64,000 nucleotides of DNA from Scylla paramamosain (Eukaryota; Arthropoda; Malacostraca; Decapoda; Portunidae), in contig NC_087178.1 in the NCBI RefSeq assembly GCF_035594125.1, forward strand, positions 11,358,470-11,422,469, given 5' to 3'. This document shows positions 13,888 through 24,649 of the stretch, one piece after another (the stretch's first letter is position 1; the number at the start of each line of letters is the position of its first letter). A program made the position numbers and the translations under genes. The notes below the pieces were generated by a model that was given only the letters and a program-made list of their open reading frames with translations, was not told where the DNA came from and did not search any database.

Positions 13888-14031
13888 TACCAAAACACCA
13901 TAACGCGTTCAAAACGCTCTTTATGGAGAAAAAATGTGTACATTACCTAAAATATCTTTAATGTTCTTGAGCTTTCTACAAACAAAAATGCAAAAAAAGC
14001 ATGGAAAATACCCGATATTTAAAAACGAAAG

Positions 14032-14096
14032 GACATTACGAGAAACTTGTATTAAGAAGCTCAAAAACTCTGGTAATACATGTTTCTCGTAATGTC
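14032..14096. repeat. Inverted repeat at a satellite orientation switch
   Basis: Arms of 23 bp (14032-14054 and 14074-14096) with one mismatch and a 19-nt spacer. They are the GACATTACGAGAAAC end of a reverse A monomer and the GTTTCTCGTAATGTC end of a forward A monomer. The block to the left is reverse and that to the right forward. Confidence 0.88.
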
Positions 14097-14910
14097 TTTT
14101 TGTTTCCCCATATAGAATACTTTCCATGCATTTTCTCATTTTTCTACGTTCCAAGCTTAAAAAATTATATAATTTCTCCTTAAAGTATTTTCTGTATGTT
14201 TCATCGCTTTGGTAAGTAGCTGAAAATAATAGTTAAGTAATTTTTTCGGTAACGTCTTTCTTTTCCCCCATAGTGTGTTATTCATGCTTTTTATCGTTTT
14301 CTTGTCTAGAACGCTCATAAACAATGAAAACACACGTATCTGAAAATCTACATTAATTTCCCCTCATAGGGTGCTTTGCATCCATTTTGGCGTTTTGGTA
14401 CCTAAAAACGTGAAATACTCTTTAGATACACGTTTTTTTTTTTTTTTTTGTTAATTTTGTTCTCTTTCTCCGTATAGAGAGATATTCATGAATTTCAGTA
14501 TTTTGGCACTTGAAAAGCTGAAAAACACTCATAAATTACAAGGTACTTTATATGCATTTTGGCGTTACTGTGTATACAAACTTCAAAAACACTCAAAATA
14601 CTTGTTTTTGGTAATGCTGTTCTGTTTTCGTATTCTTTCTTGCGTTTTCGTACGTAAGTAGCTCAAAAATAACGAAAACAGACGTTCTTTTTAATGTTGT
14701 TTCGCTTTCCCGTTATGATGTGATTTATATGCTTTTATAGTGTTTTGGTGCTTAACACACTCATAAATACTCAAAAGACACGTTTTTTGTAAATCTCGTT
14801 TCCTTACCCCATATTATGTGCTATGCATGCATTGTGGCGTTTCGGTGCCTAACAGTGTCAAATATATTCAAAACACATGATCTGGTAATATTGTTCTTTA
14901 TCTCTACTTC
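14057..14910 (+). repeat. Satellite array, short forward block
   Basis: Forward monomers in the order A, B, C, D, E, A, B, C, D, E by their diagnostic words, with some truncation. It ends in an E monomer (CCTAACAGTGTCAAATATA near 14850) just before the LINE fragment. No gene. Confidence 0.83.
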
Positions 14911-14924
14911 TATTCTTTATCTCT

Positions 14925-15090
14925 ATTCCTGACCGTCTTGGAGATACGCCCAACATTCTTGACCTTTTCCTGACCTCTAATCCTTCTGCTTATGCTGTCA
15001 CCCTTTCTTCTCCGTTGGGCTCCTCCGATCACAATCTCATATCTTTATCTTGTCCTATCACTCTAATCCCTCCTCAGGATCCCCCTAAGC
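14925..15090 (+). pseudogene. LINE copy 3: 166-bp fragment of the endonuclease domain
   Basis: An open frame from 14925 to 15090 encodes [38 protein letters not shown] and PPQDPPK. It matches LINE copy 4 at 63777-63929 and LINE copy 2 at 2870-3027. SSDHN carries the Asp-His pair of the endonuclease fold. The fragment has neither LINE end. Its left edge lies after a short ATCTCTA-rich stretch joined to satellite, and its right edge abuts the first base of the hAT element. It is a captured piece, not a normal 5'-truncated insertion, and cannot function. Confidence 0.9.
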
Positions 15091-15104
15091 CAGGGGTGTC
15101 AAAC
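15091..15104 (+). repeat. hAT left terminal inverted repeat
   Basis: CAGGGGTGTCAAAC, a perfect 14-bp match to the complement of the right end. Confidence 0.95.
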
Positions 15105-15106
15105 AC

Positions 15107-15155
15107 GCGGCCCGCGGGCCGCATGCGGCCCGCCACACTACTATGTGCGGCCCGC
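15107..15155 (+). promoter_or_regulatory. Subterminal GCGGCCCGC cluster, candidate transposase-binding sites
   Basis: Three direct copies of GCGGCCCGC (15107, 15125, 15147) and one inverted copy (15113) occur within 49 bp of the left end, in strong contrast to the AT-rich surroundings. hAT transposases with an N-terminal BED finger generally bind short subterminal repeats. Assigning these as the sites is inference. Confidence 0.5.
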
Positions 15156-15353
15156 GGCACGTCTCATATTTCAGTCTTACAGTTGGTCTTTTTACAGGAA
15201 TGATTAAGCCAGCCAGCCCTTTGCATTTTAAAGTCATTATATAAAGATATAAAGATACTATTATATTTTTTGGGCGGTGATGTTCCTCTGTGGTATAGTA
15301 ACTCCCAACCTCGTCAAGTGTGTGTGTGTGTCCGGCTCGCCGCCACCCGCCAA

Positions 15354-15479
<126 letters not shown>

Positions 15480-15843
15480 GTTAAAAGTATTTTTCTTAAT
15501 TAAAGTAAGTGATTGCAAACACAATGTCACCAGCAGGAACTTTACCATCTGCTTCAAGTTTTCTATCGTGTTTTGTAGTGAATGAATTATTCTCATATAT
15601 TTTTACGTAAATCATGTGACCATTTCGTCTCGTCGACTGCGTTCCAAAGCCAGTGACTATAGGTGACGAGAATACACGTAGTCGTACGGGCCCTGCTCCG
15701 TAATATACATGTATTAGACGTGACCATAACTCGTCATTCCTCCGTCTCACCGAGAATCGGCCTTTGACTTCAGTCCTGCTTTGTCCTTCGAGGGCGTCAC
15801 AGCGTCAGATTTTGGTGTGACTCTTACTGCATATCATCTCATC

Positions 15844-17667
15844 ATGATTTCCAAGAAGCGAACAGTTACTGAAGAACATCGTGTGATGCAGGAAAAGTGG
15901 AAAATATCTTACTTTTTTGCTGAAGTGAATGGAAAACCAACTTGTTTGATTTGCAACCAAATTATAGCGGTGTCAAAAGAATATAACATTCGGCGACATT
16001 ACACAAGCACTCATGCTTCAAAGTATGATGTGTATAGTGGAAAACTTCGTGAAGAAAAAGTAAAGACGCTAGAACAGTCTCTCAAAAGGCAGCAGTCAGT
16101 GTATCAGCGTGTTCATGAAGCCAGTGACACTGCAGTACGGGCAAGTTATAGGATTGCACGGGAAATAGCTGTGTCATCGAAACTATTTTCAGAAGGGGAC
16201 TTTATAAAGAAATGCATGATGATGGCCGCAGAAGATATTTGCCCTGAAAAACGTAGATCATTTGCAAACATAAGCCTTTCAAGAAATACAGTTGCAGAAA
16301 GAGTAAATGAACTGTCAGAAAATCTTAATAGTCAGCTCAAAGAAAAAGTTGCTAAATTTGTAGCATTTTCTGTAGCAATCGATGAAAGTACAGACATTAC
16401 TGACATAGCTCAACTAGCAGTGTTCATACGTGGTGTTGATGAAAATATGCAGGTAACTGAAGAATTTGTGGAATTAGTACCAATGAAAGGAACAACAACA
16501 GGGGATGATAGATTTGTGAGTTTGACTGGTGCACTTGATAGGATAGGTGTTGACTGGAAGAAAACTGTGAGTCTGACAACAGATGGAGCATCTCAAATGG
16601 TTGGTAGAAAGGCTGGCGTGACAGCAAAGTTAAAGGAAAAACTACTCACCCTGAATTCAGACCATCAAATTCACAGTGTTCATTGCATAATTCGCAGGGA
16701 AGTGCTTTGCAGTAAAATATTAAAGATGGATCACGTTATGGATGTTGTTGTCAAGGCAGTAAACTTTATACGAGCGCGAGGTCTGAACCACAGACAGTTC
16801 AACTGCCTATTGGAGGAAACTCACTCTCACGGTCTGCCTTATCACACTGATGTTCGTTGGTTAAGCCGGGGAATTGTGCTGAAGCGCTTTTATGAATTAA
16901 GAAGTGAAATACAAAGTTTCATGCATAACAAAGGAAGAAATGTCCAAGAACTGAAAGACTATGATTGGCTTCAAGATTTAGCCTTCATGGTAGATATGAC
17001 AGAACACTTGAATTTGCTCAATACAAGACTGCAAGGTCGCAATAAATTGGTGACAGACATGCATGAGTCCATTCGTGCTTTTGAGGTGAAGCTCAAACTT
17101 TTTGAACGTCAACTAGCAGCGAATAATGCTGCACACTTTCCTACACTGAAATCATTGCAAAGCACACCTGAGTTTCGTGGAATTATCAGCAGAGAAAAGT
17201 ACTGCAACATGATTTCCAAGTTACTGAACGAATTTGGAGAAAGATTTGCAGACTTAAAGAACCTTGAGAGTGATTTCTCGATCTTTCGAAATCCTTTCGC
17301 TGCAAATCCTGATGAGACACCAGAGGATATTCAGTTAGAACTAATTGATCTTCAGTGCGATTCTGCGTTGAAGGAAAAGTTCTCAAGTGTTGATATTGGT
17401 ACATTCTATCAATATGTTGGGCCAAGATATCCTCGAATCAAATGTTTGGCATCAAAGATTATGTCAATGTTCGGCAGTACCTATGTCTGTGAGCAACTCT
17501 TCTCACTGATGAACTTGAACAAGTCTGGACTCAGGTCTCGGCTCACTAATGAACACCTCAACTCAACACTGAAAGTAGCCATTGCTCAGTCTCTGGCGCC
17601 AAACATAGACGAACTTGTACAGACCAAGAGGTGCCAAGTTTCTGGGAGCAGCACGACCAGGAATTAA
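15844..17667 (+). CDS. hAT transposase, BED-finger, GTF2IRD2/ZBED5-like, intact frame
   Basis: The 607-residue protein cuts and joins the ends of its own transposon in the nucleus. I chose ATG 15844; the frame is open upstream to 15781 but only with a TTG. An N-terminal BED-type zinc finger has C34, C37, H52 and H57 (CLIC then HYTSTH). The RNase-H-like catalytic core has D180 in AIDEST, D247 in TTDGASQMVG and E550 in CEQLFS, the expected DDE set. Family signatures follow: HSVHCIIRRE at 277-286, TDVRWLSRG at 335-343, and the hAT dimerisation region near 520-585. The usual family word is HCIIHQE, so R284 replaces a commonly conserved His and activity may be reduced. There is no stop or frameshift over 1.8 kb, in contrast to the broken LINEs, so this insertion is fairly young. 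It is a transposon gene, though such genes have been domesticated elsewhere. Confidence 0.92.
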   Translation: MISKKRTVTEEHRVMQEKWKISYFFAEVNGKPTCLICNQIIAVSKEYNIRRHYTSTHASKYDVYSGKLREEKVKTLEQSLKRQQSVYQRVHEASDTAVRASYRIAREIAVSSKLFSEGDFIKKCMMMAAEDICPEKRRSFANISLSRNTVAERVNELSENLNSQLKEKVAKFVAFSVAIDESTDITDIAQLAVFIRGVDENMQVTEEFVELVPMKGTTTGDDRFVSLTGALDRIGVDWKKTVSLTTDGASQMVGRKAGVTAKLKEKLLTLNSDHQIHSVHCIIRREVLCSKILKMDHVMDVVVKAVNFIRARGLNHRQFNCLLEETHSHGLPYHTDVRWLSRGIVLKRFYELRSEIQSFMHNKGRNVQELKDYDWLQDLAFMVDMTEHLNLLNTRLQGRNKLVTDMHESIRAFEVKLKLFERQLAANNAAHFPTLKSLQSTPEFRGIISREKYCNMISKLLNEFGERFADLKNLESDFSIFRNPFAANPDETPEDIQLELIDLQCDSALKEKFSSVDIGTFYQYVGPRYPRIKCLASKIMSMFGSTYVCEQLFSLMNLNKSGLRSRLTNEHLNSTLKVAIAQSLAPNIDELVQTKRCQVSGSSTTRN

Positions 17668-17741
17668 GGTAAATGATGCTTCCTTTTCTTTACTGGTTTA
17701 TCTTTTGGTTACGTGTGTGCAAACGCGAGTGAAGGTAGAAT

Positions 17742-17742
17742 A

Positions 17743-17788
<46 letters not shown>

Positions 17789-17796
17789 ATATTACC

Positions 17797-17856
<60 letters not shown>

Positions 17857-17862
17857 ATTACC

Positions 17863-17944
<82 letters not shown>

Positions 17945-17975
17945 ATTATTATTATTATTATTAATATTATTATGG
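17742..17975 (+). repeat. (TTA)n microsatellite in the hAT 3' region
   Basis: About 230 bp of mainly TTA/ATT triplets with a few breaks (ATAATATTACC, ATAATTACC). It lies between the transposase stop and the right terminus, inside the element. Confidence 0.93.
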
Positions 17976-18041
17976 TCATACGTGATTATCTGGCCCGCAC
18001 ATTGAATGTGAAGGTGAAATCTGGCCCCTTGGGATAAATGA

Positions 18042-18055
18042 GTTTGACACCCCTG
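18042..18055 (-). repeat. hAT right terminal inverted repeat
   Basis: GTTTGACACCCCTG, the exact complement of 15091-15104. The next base is already satellite. Confidence 0.95.
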
Positions 18056-21000
18056 CCATATAGGGTGCATTCCATGCATTTGGGCGTTCTGGTACGTAAC
18101 ATTGTAAAAACATTCAAAATATACATTTTTAGGAATGTTGTTCTGTTTCTCTATGTAAAGCTCAGGAACACTTATAATATTGTAATATCGTTGTAATATC
18201 GTTTCCTACGTAAAAAACCCAAAAACAATAAAGAAAAACATATTTTTGATAATGTTATTCTGTTTCTTAATAAATGGTGCTTACATGCATTTTTGTGTTT
18301 TTGTAAGTACCTCAAAAACACTCAAAAGACAAGTTTTTTTTTCTTCAAAGACACTGAAAACATGTTTTTCTTTTTTTTTTTTTTCTTTTTTGGTTGTTTC
18401 CATACTTTTAAGCGTTTTGGTGTCTAAAACGATGAAAAAAAAAAAAAAACTAAAAAAAACAAGTTATGGTTTCGTTTCCCCATAGAAAGTTTTTTGCATA
18501 CATTTTTGGCGTTTTGTGAAAAAAAAAACTAAAAAATACATTTTTGATAATGTTGTTATTTTATGCATATAGAGTATTATTCACGCGTTTTAACGGTTTC
18601 TTACCTCTGGTGAAAAACACTCATAAGAAACGTTTCTGATAATTAAGTTTTGTTCTACCATATCGGGCATTTTATATTCATTTTCCCATTTTTGTACCTA
18701 ACAAGTTTCAAATTTTCTCAAAATACATTTTTTTGTTAATGTTATTATGTTTGTCAATATAGAGTGTTTCGCATGCTTTTAAGGTTTTCATAACTAAGAA
18801 GCTCAAAAGACTCAAAATACGCGTTTTTGGTAATTCTATGTCTTTCTTTTTTATTTTTTTTTCTTTTCCAAATAGAATGTTATTTAGGCGTTTTTGCGCT
18901 TTTTTTTTTATTGCTACCAAAGAAGCTCAAAAATAATGAAAACATAAGTTTCTAGAAGTATCGTTTTATTTCACTTTTTTTTTTCTAGCGTTTTGGTACC
19001 TAACACGCTGAAAAGCACTTAAAATATTCGTTTTTGATAATATCGTTTATTTCCCAATATATAGTACTTTTTAAGTATTTTTTACGTTTTGGTACCTAGC
19101 ATTGTGAAAAAAAAACACTCAAAATGCACGTTTTCAGTAATAATTTTCTGTTCCTTCAAATAGAGTGCTATTAACGCATTTTTGCTTTTTAGTACCTAAG
19201 AATCACGAAAATACTTATACACAATTTTCATAATGTTTTTTCGTTTCCTCGTATAGAGTTGTCTGCATGGATATTCGCGTTTTGATATCTAACGAGCTCA
19301 AGCACACTTAAAATATACTTTTTTGATAACGTTGTTCTCTTTCTTCAAATGACGTGCTTTGCATGCATTTTGGTGTTTTGGTACCTGATAAGGTGAAAAA
19401 CACTTAAAATGCACGTTTTATTGCACGGTTTTATTGCACGGCATAAAATGCACGGTATTATTGTTCTTTTCTTCATACAAAATGCTGTTTAGTTGTTTTA
19501 GCATTTTCCTACCTGAGAAGCTCAAAAACAATCATTATACACGTTTCTGGTAAAATCGTTTTGTTTCCCATTATATCATTTTGTTTCCTCTTATTACTTT
19601 ACCTGCATTTTGTCGTTTTTATACGTAAGAAGTTCAAAGTATTAAAAAAATTCAAGACTGATAATGCTAATACGTTTGTTCATGAAGGGTATTTTGCATG
19701 CATTTGAGCATCTTGTTATGAAAGAAGATTGAAAACACACAAAAACACCATTTTGTTTATGTTCATTTGTATTCCCTAATAGATTGCACACTTTTCTGGT
19801 AATGCCATTTCATTTCCCACACAGAGTTGCATTTGTCGTTTTGGTATCTAACATAAAAAAAAAAAAAGGTGAAAATAAACTTTTTTCGTAATGTTTCTTC
19901 ATATTTAATGCTATTCACACGTTTTAGCATTTCGGTACCTAAGATTATTAAAAACACTCACTTTTTGAAAATATCGTTTTGTTTCATCATATAGGGTAGT
20001 TTCCAAGCATTTTGACGTTTTGGTACCTAACACTGTGAAACACACTCCAAAAATACATTTTTGGGTAAGTAGTTCTGTTTTTCCATATTTAGTGCTATTC
20101 ATGTGCTTTAGCGTTTTGGTACGTTAGAAACTCAAAAACACTCAAATACACGTCTACCGTAATGTCTTTTGATGTAATGACTTTGCATGTATTGTGGCGT
20201 TTTTATACGTAATAAATTATAAAACACGCAAAATACTTATTATTGGTTAGATTATTTTGTTTCACCATGAAGGTGTTTTGCATGCGTTTTAACGTTCTGA
20301 TACGTAAGTAGCTCAGAAGCACATAAAATACACGTTTTTTATGAAGATGTTTTGTTTCCCTATATAGGGTGCTTTCCATGCTTTTTAGAGTTTTGGTGCC
20401 TAACACGCACGCACTCAAAAGACACGTTTCTGGAAAGTGCGTGTCTTTTACAGACATAGGTTGCTTTACATGAATTTTTGCATAATGTGCTATCAATGTG
20501 ACAAACACTGGAATTACATCTTTTTTGTAATTGTTTTTTTTTTCTTGAAATAGAGGGATATTAACACATTTTCGGTTTTTGGTACCATAAAAGCTCAAAA
20601 ACATTTCTTTATACCTACATGTTTCTGGTAATTTCTTTTCTTTTCCCCATATAGAATAATTTACAAGCTTTTTCCCGTTTTTCTAAGTAACAAACTCAAA
20701 AACACTCGAAAATAGTAATTCTATTCTTTTTTTTTTTGCATAAAGTGTGTTTAGCATTCGTTATATCGTTTTGGTACATATGAAGTTCAACAGCACTGAA
20801 AATACACGTTTTTCGTAATGTTATCTTGTATTCCCATATATCGTTTTGCTGCGTAACAGGCTCAAAAACAATGAAAAGACATGTTTCTGGTAATGCCGTA
20901 TTGTTTAACCACATAGGACACTTTTCATGCATTTTTGCGTTTTTTACCTGAAAATATATATATATATATAAAAATACACATTTTGGTTATGCCGTTCTGT

Positions 21001-22917
21001 TTCTACTTACAGTTATAGTTATTTATTTATGCGTTTTAGCCTTTTGATACCTAAGAAGCTCTAAAACAATCATATTATATTTTTCTTGTAAAGTGTTTTC
21101 TTTGTCCTATCTAGGTTACTTTAATTGCATTTTGGCGTTTATCTTCGTAAGAATCTCGAAAACTCTCAAAATACTTGTTTTCCATCAAATTATTATGTTT
21201 TTCCATAAAGGGTGTTTTACATGCATTTTAGCTTTTCGGTACGAAAGACGTTCAAAAACACAAAATAGATCTTTTTTTTCATAATGGGTGTTTTCATACT
21301 CTTTTTCGTTTTGGTGGTGAACACTTATAAACGCTCAAAAGATATTTTTTTTTAGGAAATCTCGTTTTATTACCCGTATATAATAAGTTGCATGTATTTT
21401 TGGCTTTTTTATATCAATGTGAAATACGCACAATATTTGGTAATGTTTTTTTCTTTTTTCATATAGATTGCTATTCATGCGTTTTTATGTTTTGATAAAG
21501 AGGAACCTCAAAATACACGTTTCTCGTAAAGTCTTTTCGTTACCTCGTATAGGAGTACGTTTTTGTAAGATTTGTACGTTACAAGCTGAATAGATTCAAA
21601 ATACAAAATCCATATAACGTATTTTGCATGCGTTTTATTGTTTTCGTATGTTAGTAGTAGAAAGCACTCAAAAGTAACTTTTTTATATATATATTTTCCT
21701 CGTATAGGGTGTTTTTCGTTCATAAACACTCAAAAGACACGAATCTTCAAATCTAGTTTTCTCTTCTTATTAAGGATGCTTTGCATGCTTTTTTTTTTGA
21801 CATTTTGTTACCTAACTATAAGAAATACTCAAAAAATTCACGTTTCTGGTAATGTTTTTTTTTTTTTTTTCAATACAGAGTGCTATTTATGGCTTTTAAT
21901 CTTTTGTTGCCTAAGAAACTTAAAAAAAGACTCATACGAGAAATGTGTGTTTCTTGTAACGTGTAACATGTAACGTGTAACGTTTCCCCATATAGGGTAC
22001 TTTGCAAGCATTTTGACGTTTTTCTACGTAATAACCACAAAAACACTATTTCTTTTATGATAATGGTATTCTGTTCCTCCATAAAATATGTTTTAGTACT
22101 TATGAAGTTCAGAAAGACCTAAAAGACACTTTTATCGTACCTTCGTATTCGTATTTTTTCGTATGGTTTGTATCGCCATATAGAGTAAATTCCAGGCTTC
22201 TTTGCGCTTTTTCTGCCTAATACTCAAAAACTCTCAAAAGACACGTTTTCTTTAATGTCGCTTCGTTTTCCCATATAAGTAAGAGTTTTGCATGTATTTT
22301 GTCGTTTTAGGTACCAAAATTGTGTATTTTAAGTGTTTTTCACATTAGTGAAAAACACTTAAAATACACAATTTTTGAGAATGTTCTTGTTCTCCATATA
22401 GAGAATCCTTTATGCGTTTCAGCGTTTTTATACTTAATAAGCTCGTAATGTCTTTTCGTTTCTTAATACAGGGTACTTTCCATGCATTTTGGCGTTTTTC
22501 TACCTACCAAGATCCGAAATACTCAAAATACTTGTTTTCGGTAATGTTTTTCTGTTTCTCCATAAAAGATGTTTTTGCATGCGTTTTAGTACGGCAACAG
22601 CTCAAAAACACTGAAAAAAGATGTTTTAGGGTAGTTATTTTTTTTCCTACATATGGTGAATTTCATGCTTTTTAGTGTTTTGGTGCTTAGTACTCTCATA
22701 AACACTCAAAAGACACGTTCCTGGAAATATCCCCTCCTTTCCACTTACAAGGTGCTTTGCTTGTATTTTTGCGTTTTGGTACATAACAATGTGGAATACA
22801 CTCAAATTACATATTTTTCGTAATGTTGTTCTCTTTCTCATATAGTGTTATTTATGCGTTTCAGTGTTTTGGTACTTAAGAAGCTCAAAAACACTAATAA
22901 TACAGGTTTCTTTTAAA
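18056..22917 (+). repeat. Satellite, forward block; segmental duplication copy P1
   Basis: Forward monomers throughout, apart from a short reversed piece at 22311-22347. The block 18056-21795 is a direct copy of 27461-31155. All of 18056-22917 is an inverted copy of about 39155-43917. Shared private words such as GCATTTGGGCGTTCTGG, AACACGCACGCACTC and GTAATATCGTTGTAATATCG show this is duplication and not merely shared monomer consensus. From 22390 to 22917 the order A, B, C, D, E, A can be read. No gene. Confidence 0.85.
22316..22375. repeat. Perfect inverted repeat, 28-bp arms and 4-nt loop
   Basis: The left arm is 22316-22343 and the right arm 22348-22375, with loop ATTA. The arms are a reverse-oriented and a forward-oriented copy of the same monomer segment, AGTGTTTTTCAC against GTGAAAAACACT. 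Confidence 0.92.
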
Positions 22918-23697
22918 AACGCTAAAAGAAATTAAATTTAAAAAAAAAGGTGTTCTGAGTGTTTTTTTTTTTTTTACATTGTTACACCCCAAAACGCCAA
23001 AATGCATGCAAAGTTCTTCTTAAGATGAAACTCAACTAATATACCAGAAACCTACCTTTTCAGTGTTTTTTCAGCATTTAAGGAACCAAAACGTTAAAAT
23101 GCATAGAATACACTCTTTGTTGAAATATAAAACAATATTACCAAAATTGTGATTTATTTATTTATTTATTTATTTTATTTATTTATTTATTTTTTTTTTG
23201 TGTGTTTTCTGGTGTTTAACGAAGACGCTAAAATACATGCAAAATACCCTTTATGGAGAAACAGAATAGCGTTACCAAAAACGTGTATTTCAGTGTTATC
23301 CAGCTTGTTACGTACAAAAACGCCAAGATGAATGCAAACTACGCTATATGGGAAAGGAAGGAAGAATACCTAAACGATAAACAACTGATTAGCATTTTGT
23401 AAGGCGAAAAAGAACATTACCAAAAAACGCCTGTTCTGAATGCTTTTTTTTTTTAACATTGTTAAGTATCAAAATACCAAAATGCATGCAAAGCACCCTA
23501 TATGGGGAAACGAAAGGACATTATGAGGAACGTGTTTTGTGAGAGTTTTGACCTTCTTAGGTAGCAAAACTCTAAAACGCTTGAATAGCATTTTATATGG
23601 AGAAATATATTAATATTACCAAAAACGTTTATTTTGAGTGTTTCTCATATTATTAGTTATTTATTAGTTATTATTTATTAGTTATTATTAGTTTTGT
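22918..23697 (-). repeat. Satellite, reverse block, inverted copy of about 35.1-35.9 kb
   Basis: Begins at TTTTAAAAACGCTAAAAG, where orientation flips. Words such as AGAAACCTACCTTTTCAGTG and ACATTGTTACACCCCAAAACG are the complement of 35770-35880. It contains a (TTTA)n run at 23153-23190 and ends in a TTATTAGTTATT-type microrepeat (23650-23695). No gene. Confidence 0.82.
23153..23190. repeat. (TTTA)n microsatellite
   Basis: About nine TTTA units with one extra T, inside a reverse monomer. A T-run follows. Confidence 0.9.
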
Positions 23698-24648
23698 CAT
23701 TATGCACCTAGAAATGTGAAATACACTCAAATTATATATATATTTTTTTTTGGTAGTGATCTGTTTCTCCATAAAAAAAAAAAGGTAATACTCGTGTCTT
23801 TTAGCGTTTTGGTAAGTAAGAAGCTCAAAAACACTGATGATACACGTTTATCGTAATGTGTGTTCGTTTCCCTGTATAGTGTACTTTGTATGCTTTTCGT
23901 AATTTTTTAAATTCTATAATATTACCAAAAAAATAAGTATTTTCAATGGTTTTGAGCTTCTTAAGTAAGTTGAAAAGTATTCTATATGGTAAAAAAAAAA
24001 AAAAAAAGAAAAATGAAATTACCAGAAAATTGTATGATGAGTTTTTTTTTTTTTTCATATTCTTATGTACCAAAATGCTAAAACGATTTAATCGCACTCT
24101 TTATGGAAAAACAGAACATTACAAAAAAAAAAAAAAAAAAATTTTGTGGTTTTCTCATTGTTAGATACAAAAATGCTAAAGTACATGCAACAGCACTTTT
24201 TATGGGGAATCGAAAAGACATTACCAGAAACCTGTCTTTTCTGTGTTTTTCATTGTTTTATCAACCAAAACGCTAAAATGCATAGAAAGTAATCTTTATT
24301 GGAATACAAACAACATTACCAAAAACGTATCTTTTAAGTTTTTTGAGATTCTCATCAACTAAAACACTAAAACACATCAAAACCTTTTTATGGAGAAACA
24401 GAATAACATTACCAAAAACGTCTTTTTGAGCTTGTGACGTACAAAAACGCCAAAATGTATGGCAAAGTACCCTTTATGGGAAAGGAAACGATATCACAAG
24501 AAACGTTTCTTTGATAACAAAACACTAAAACTAGTGGAGAAAGACAACAACATTACCAAAAACATTTGCTTTGAGCATTTTTTCTATATGGAAAAAAAGA
24601 ATAATAAAAAAAACGTTTATTTTAATTGTTTTCGCTTTCTTAGATAGC
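23698..24648. repeat. Satellite, forward (to about 23905) then reverse; inverted copy of 55.2-56.3 kb
   Basis: Positions 23698-23905 are forward monomers and 23906-24648 reverse. The same two blocks with the same switch point occur complemented at 56095-56280 and 55200-56060. For example, CACCTAGAAATGTGAAATAC at 23707 is the complement of the segment at 56270. No gene. Confidence 0.82.
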
Positions 24649-24649
24649 A

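Noticed and set aside
15015..15203. Open frame crossing from the LINE fragment into the hAT left end
   Set aside because: It is a chance fusion of two unrelated elements and ends soon after the terminal repeat.
15496..15750. Minus-strand open frame of 84 codons in the hAT leader
   Set aside because: No recognisable motif. It lies antisense in the untranslated region of the transposon.
15781..15843. Upstream extension of the transposase to 15781
   Set aside because: The extension begins with TTG, not ATG. The first ATG in frame is 15844, and it directly precedes the BED-finger region.
17698..18079. Poly-Ile, poly-Tyr and poly-Asn frames
   Set aside because: Translations of the (TTA)n microsatellite inside the hAT element.
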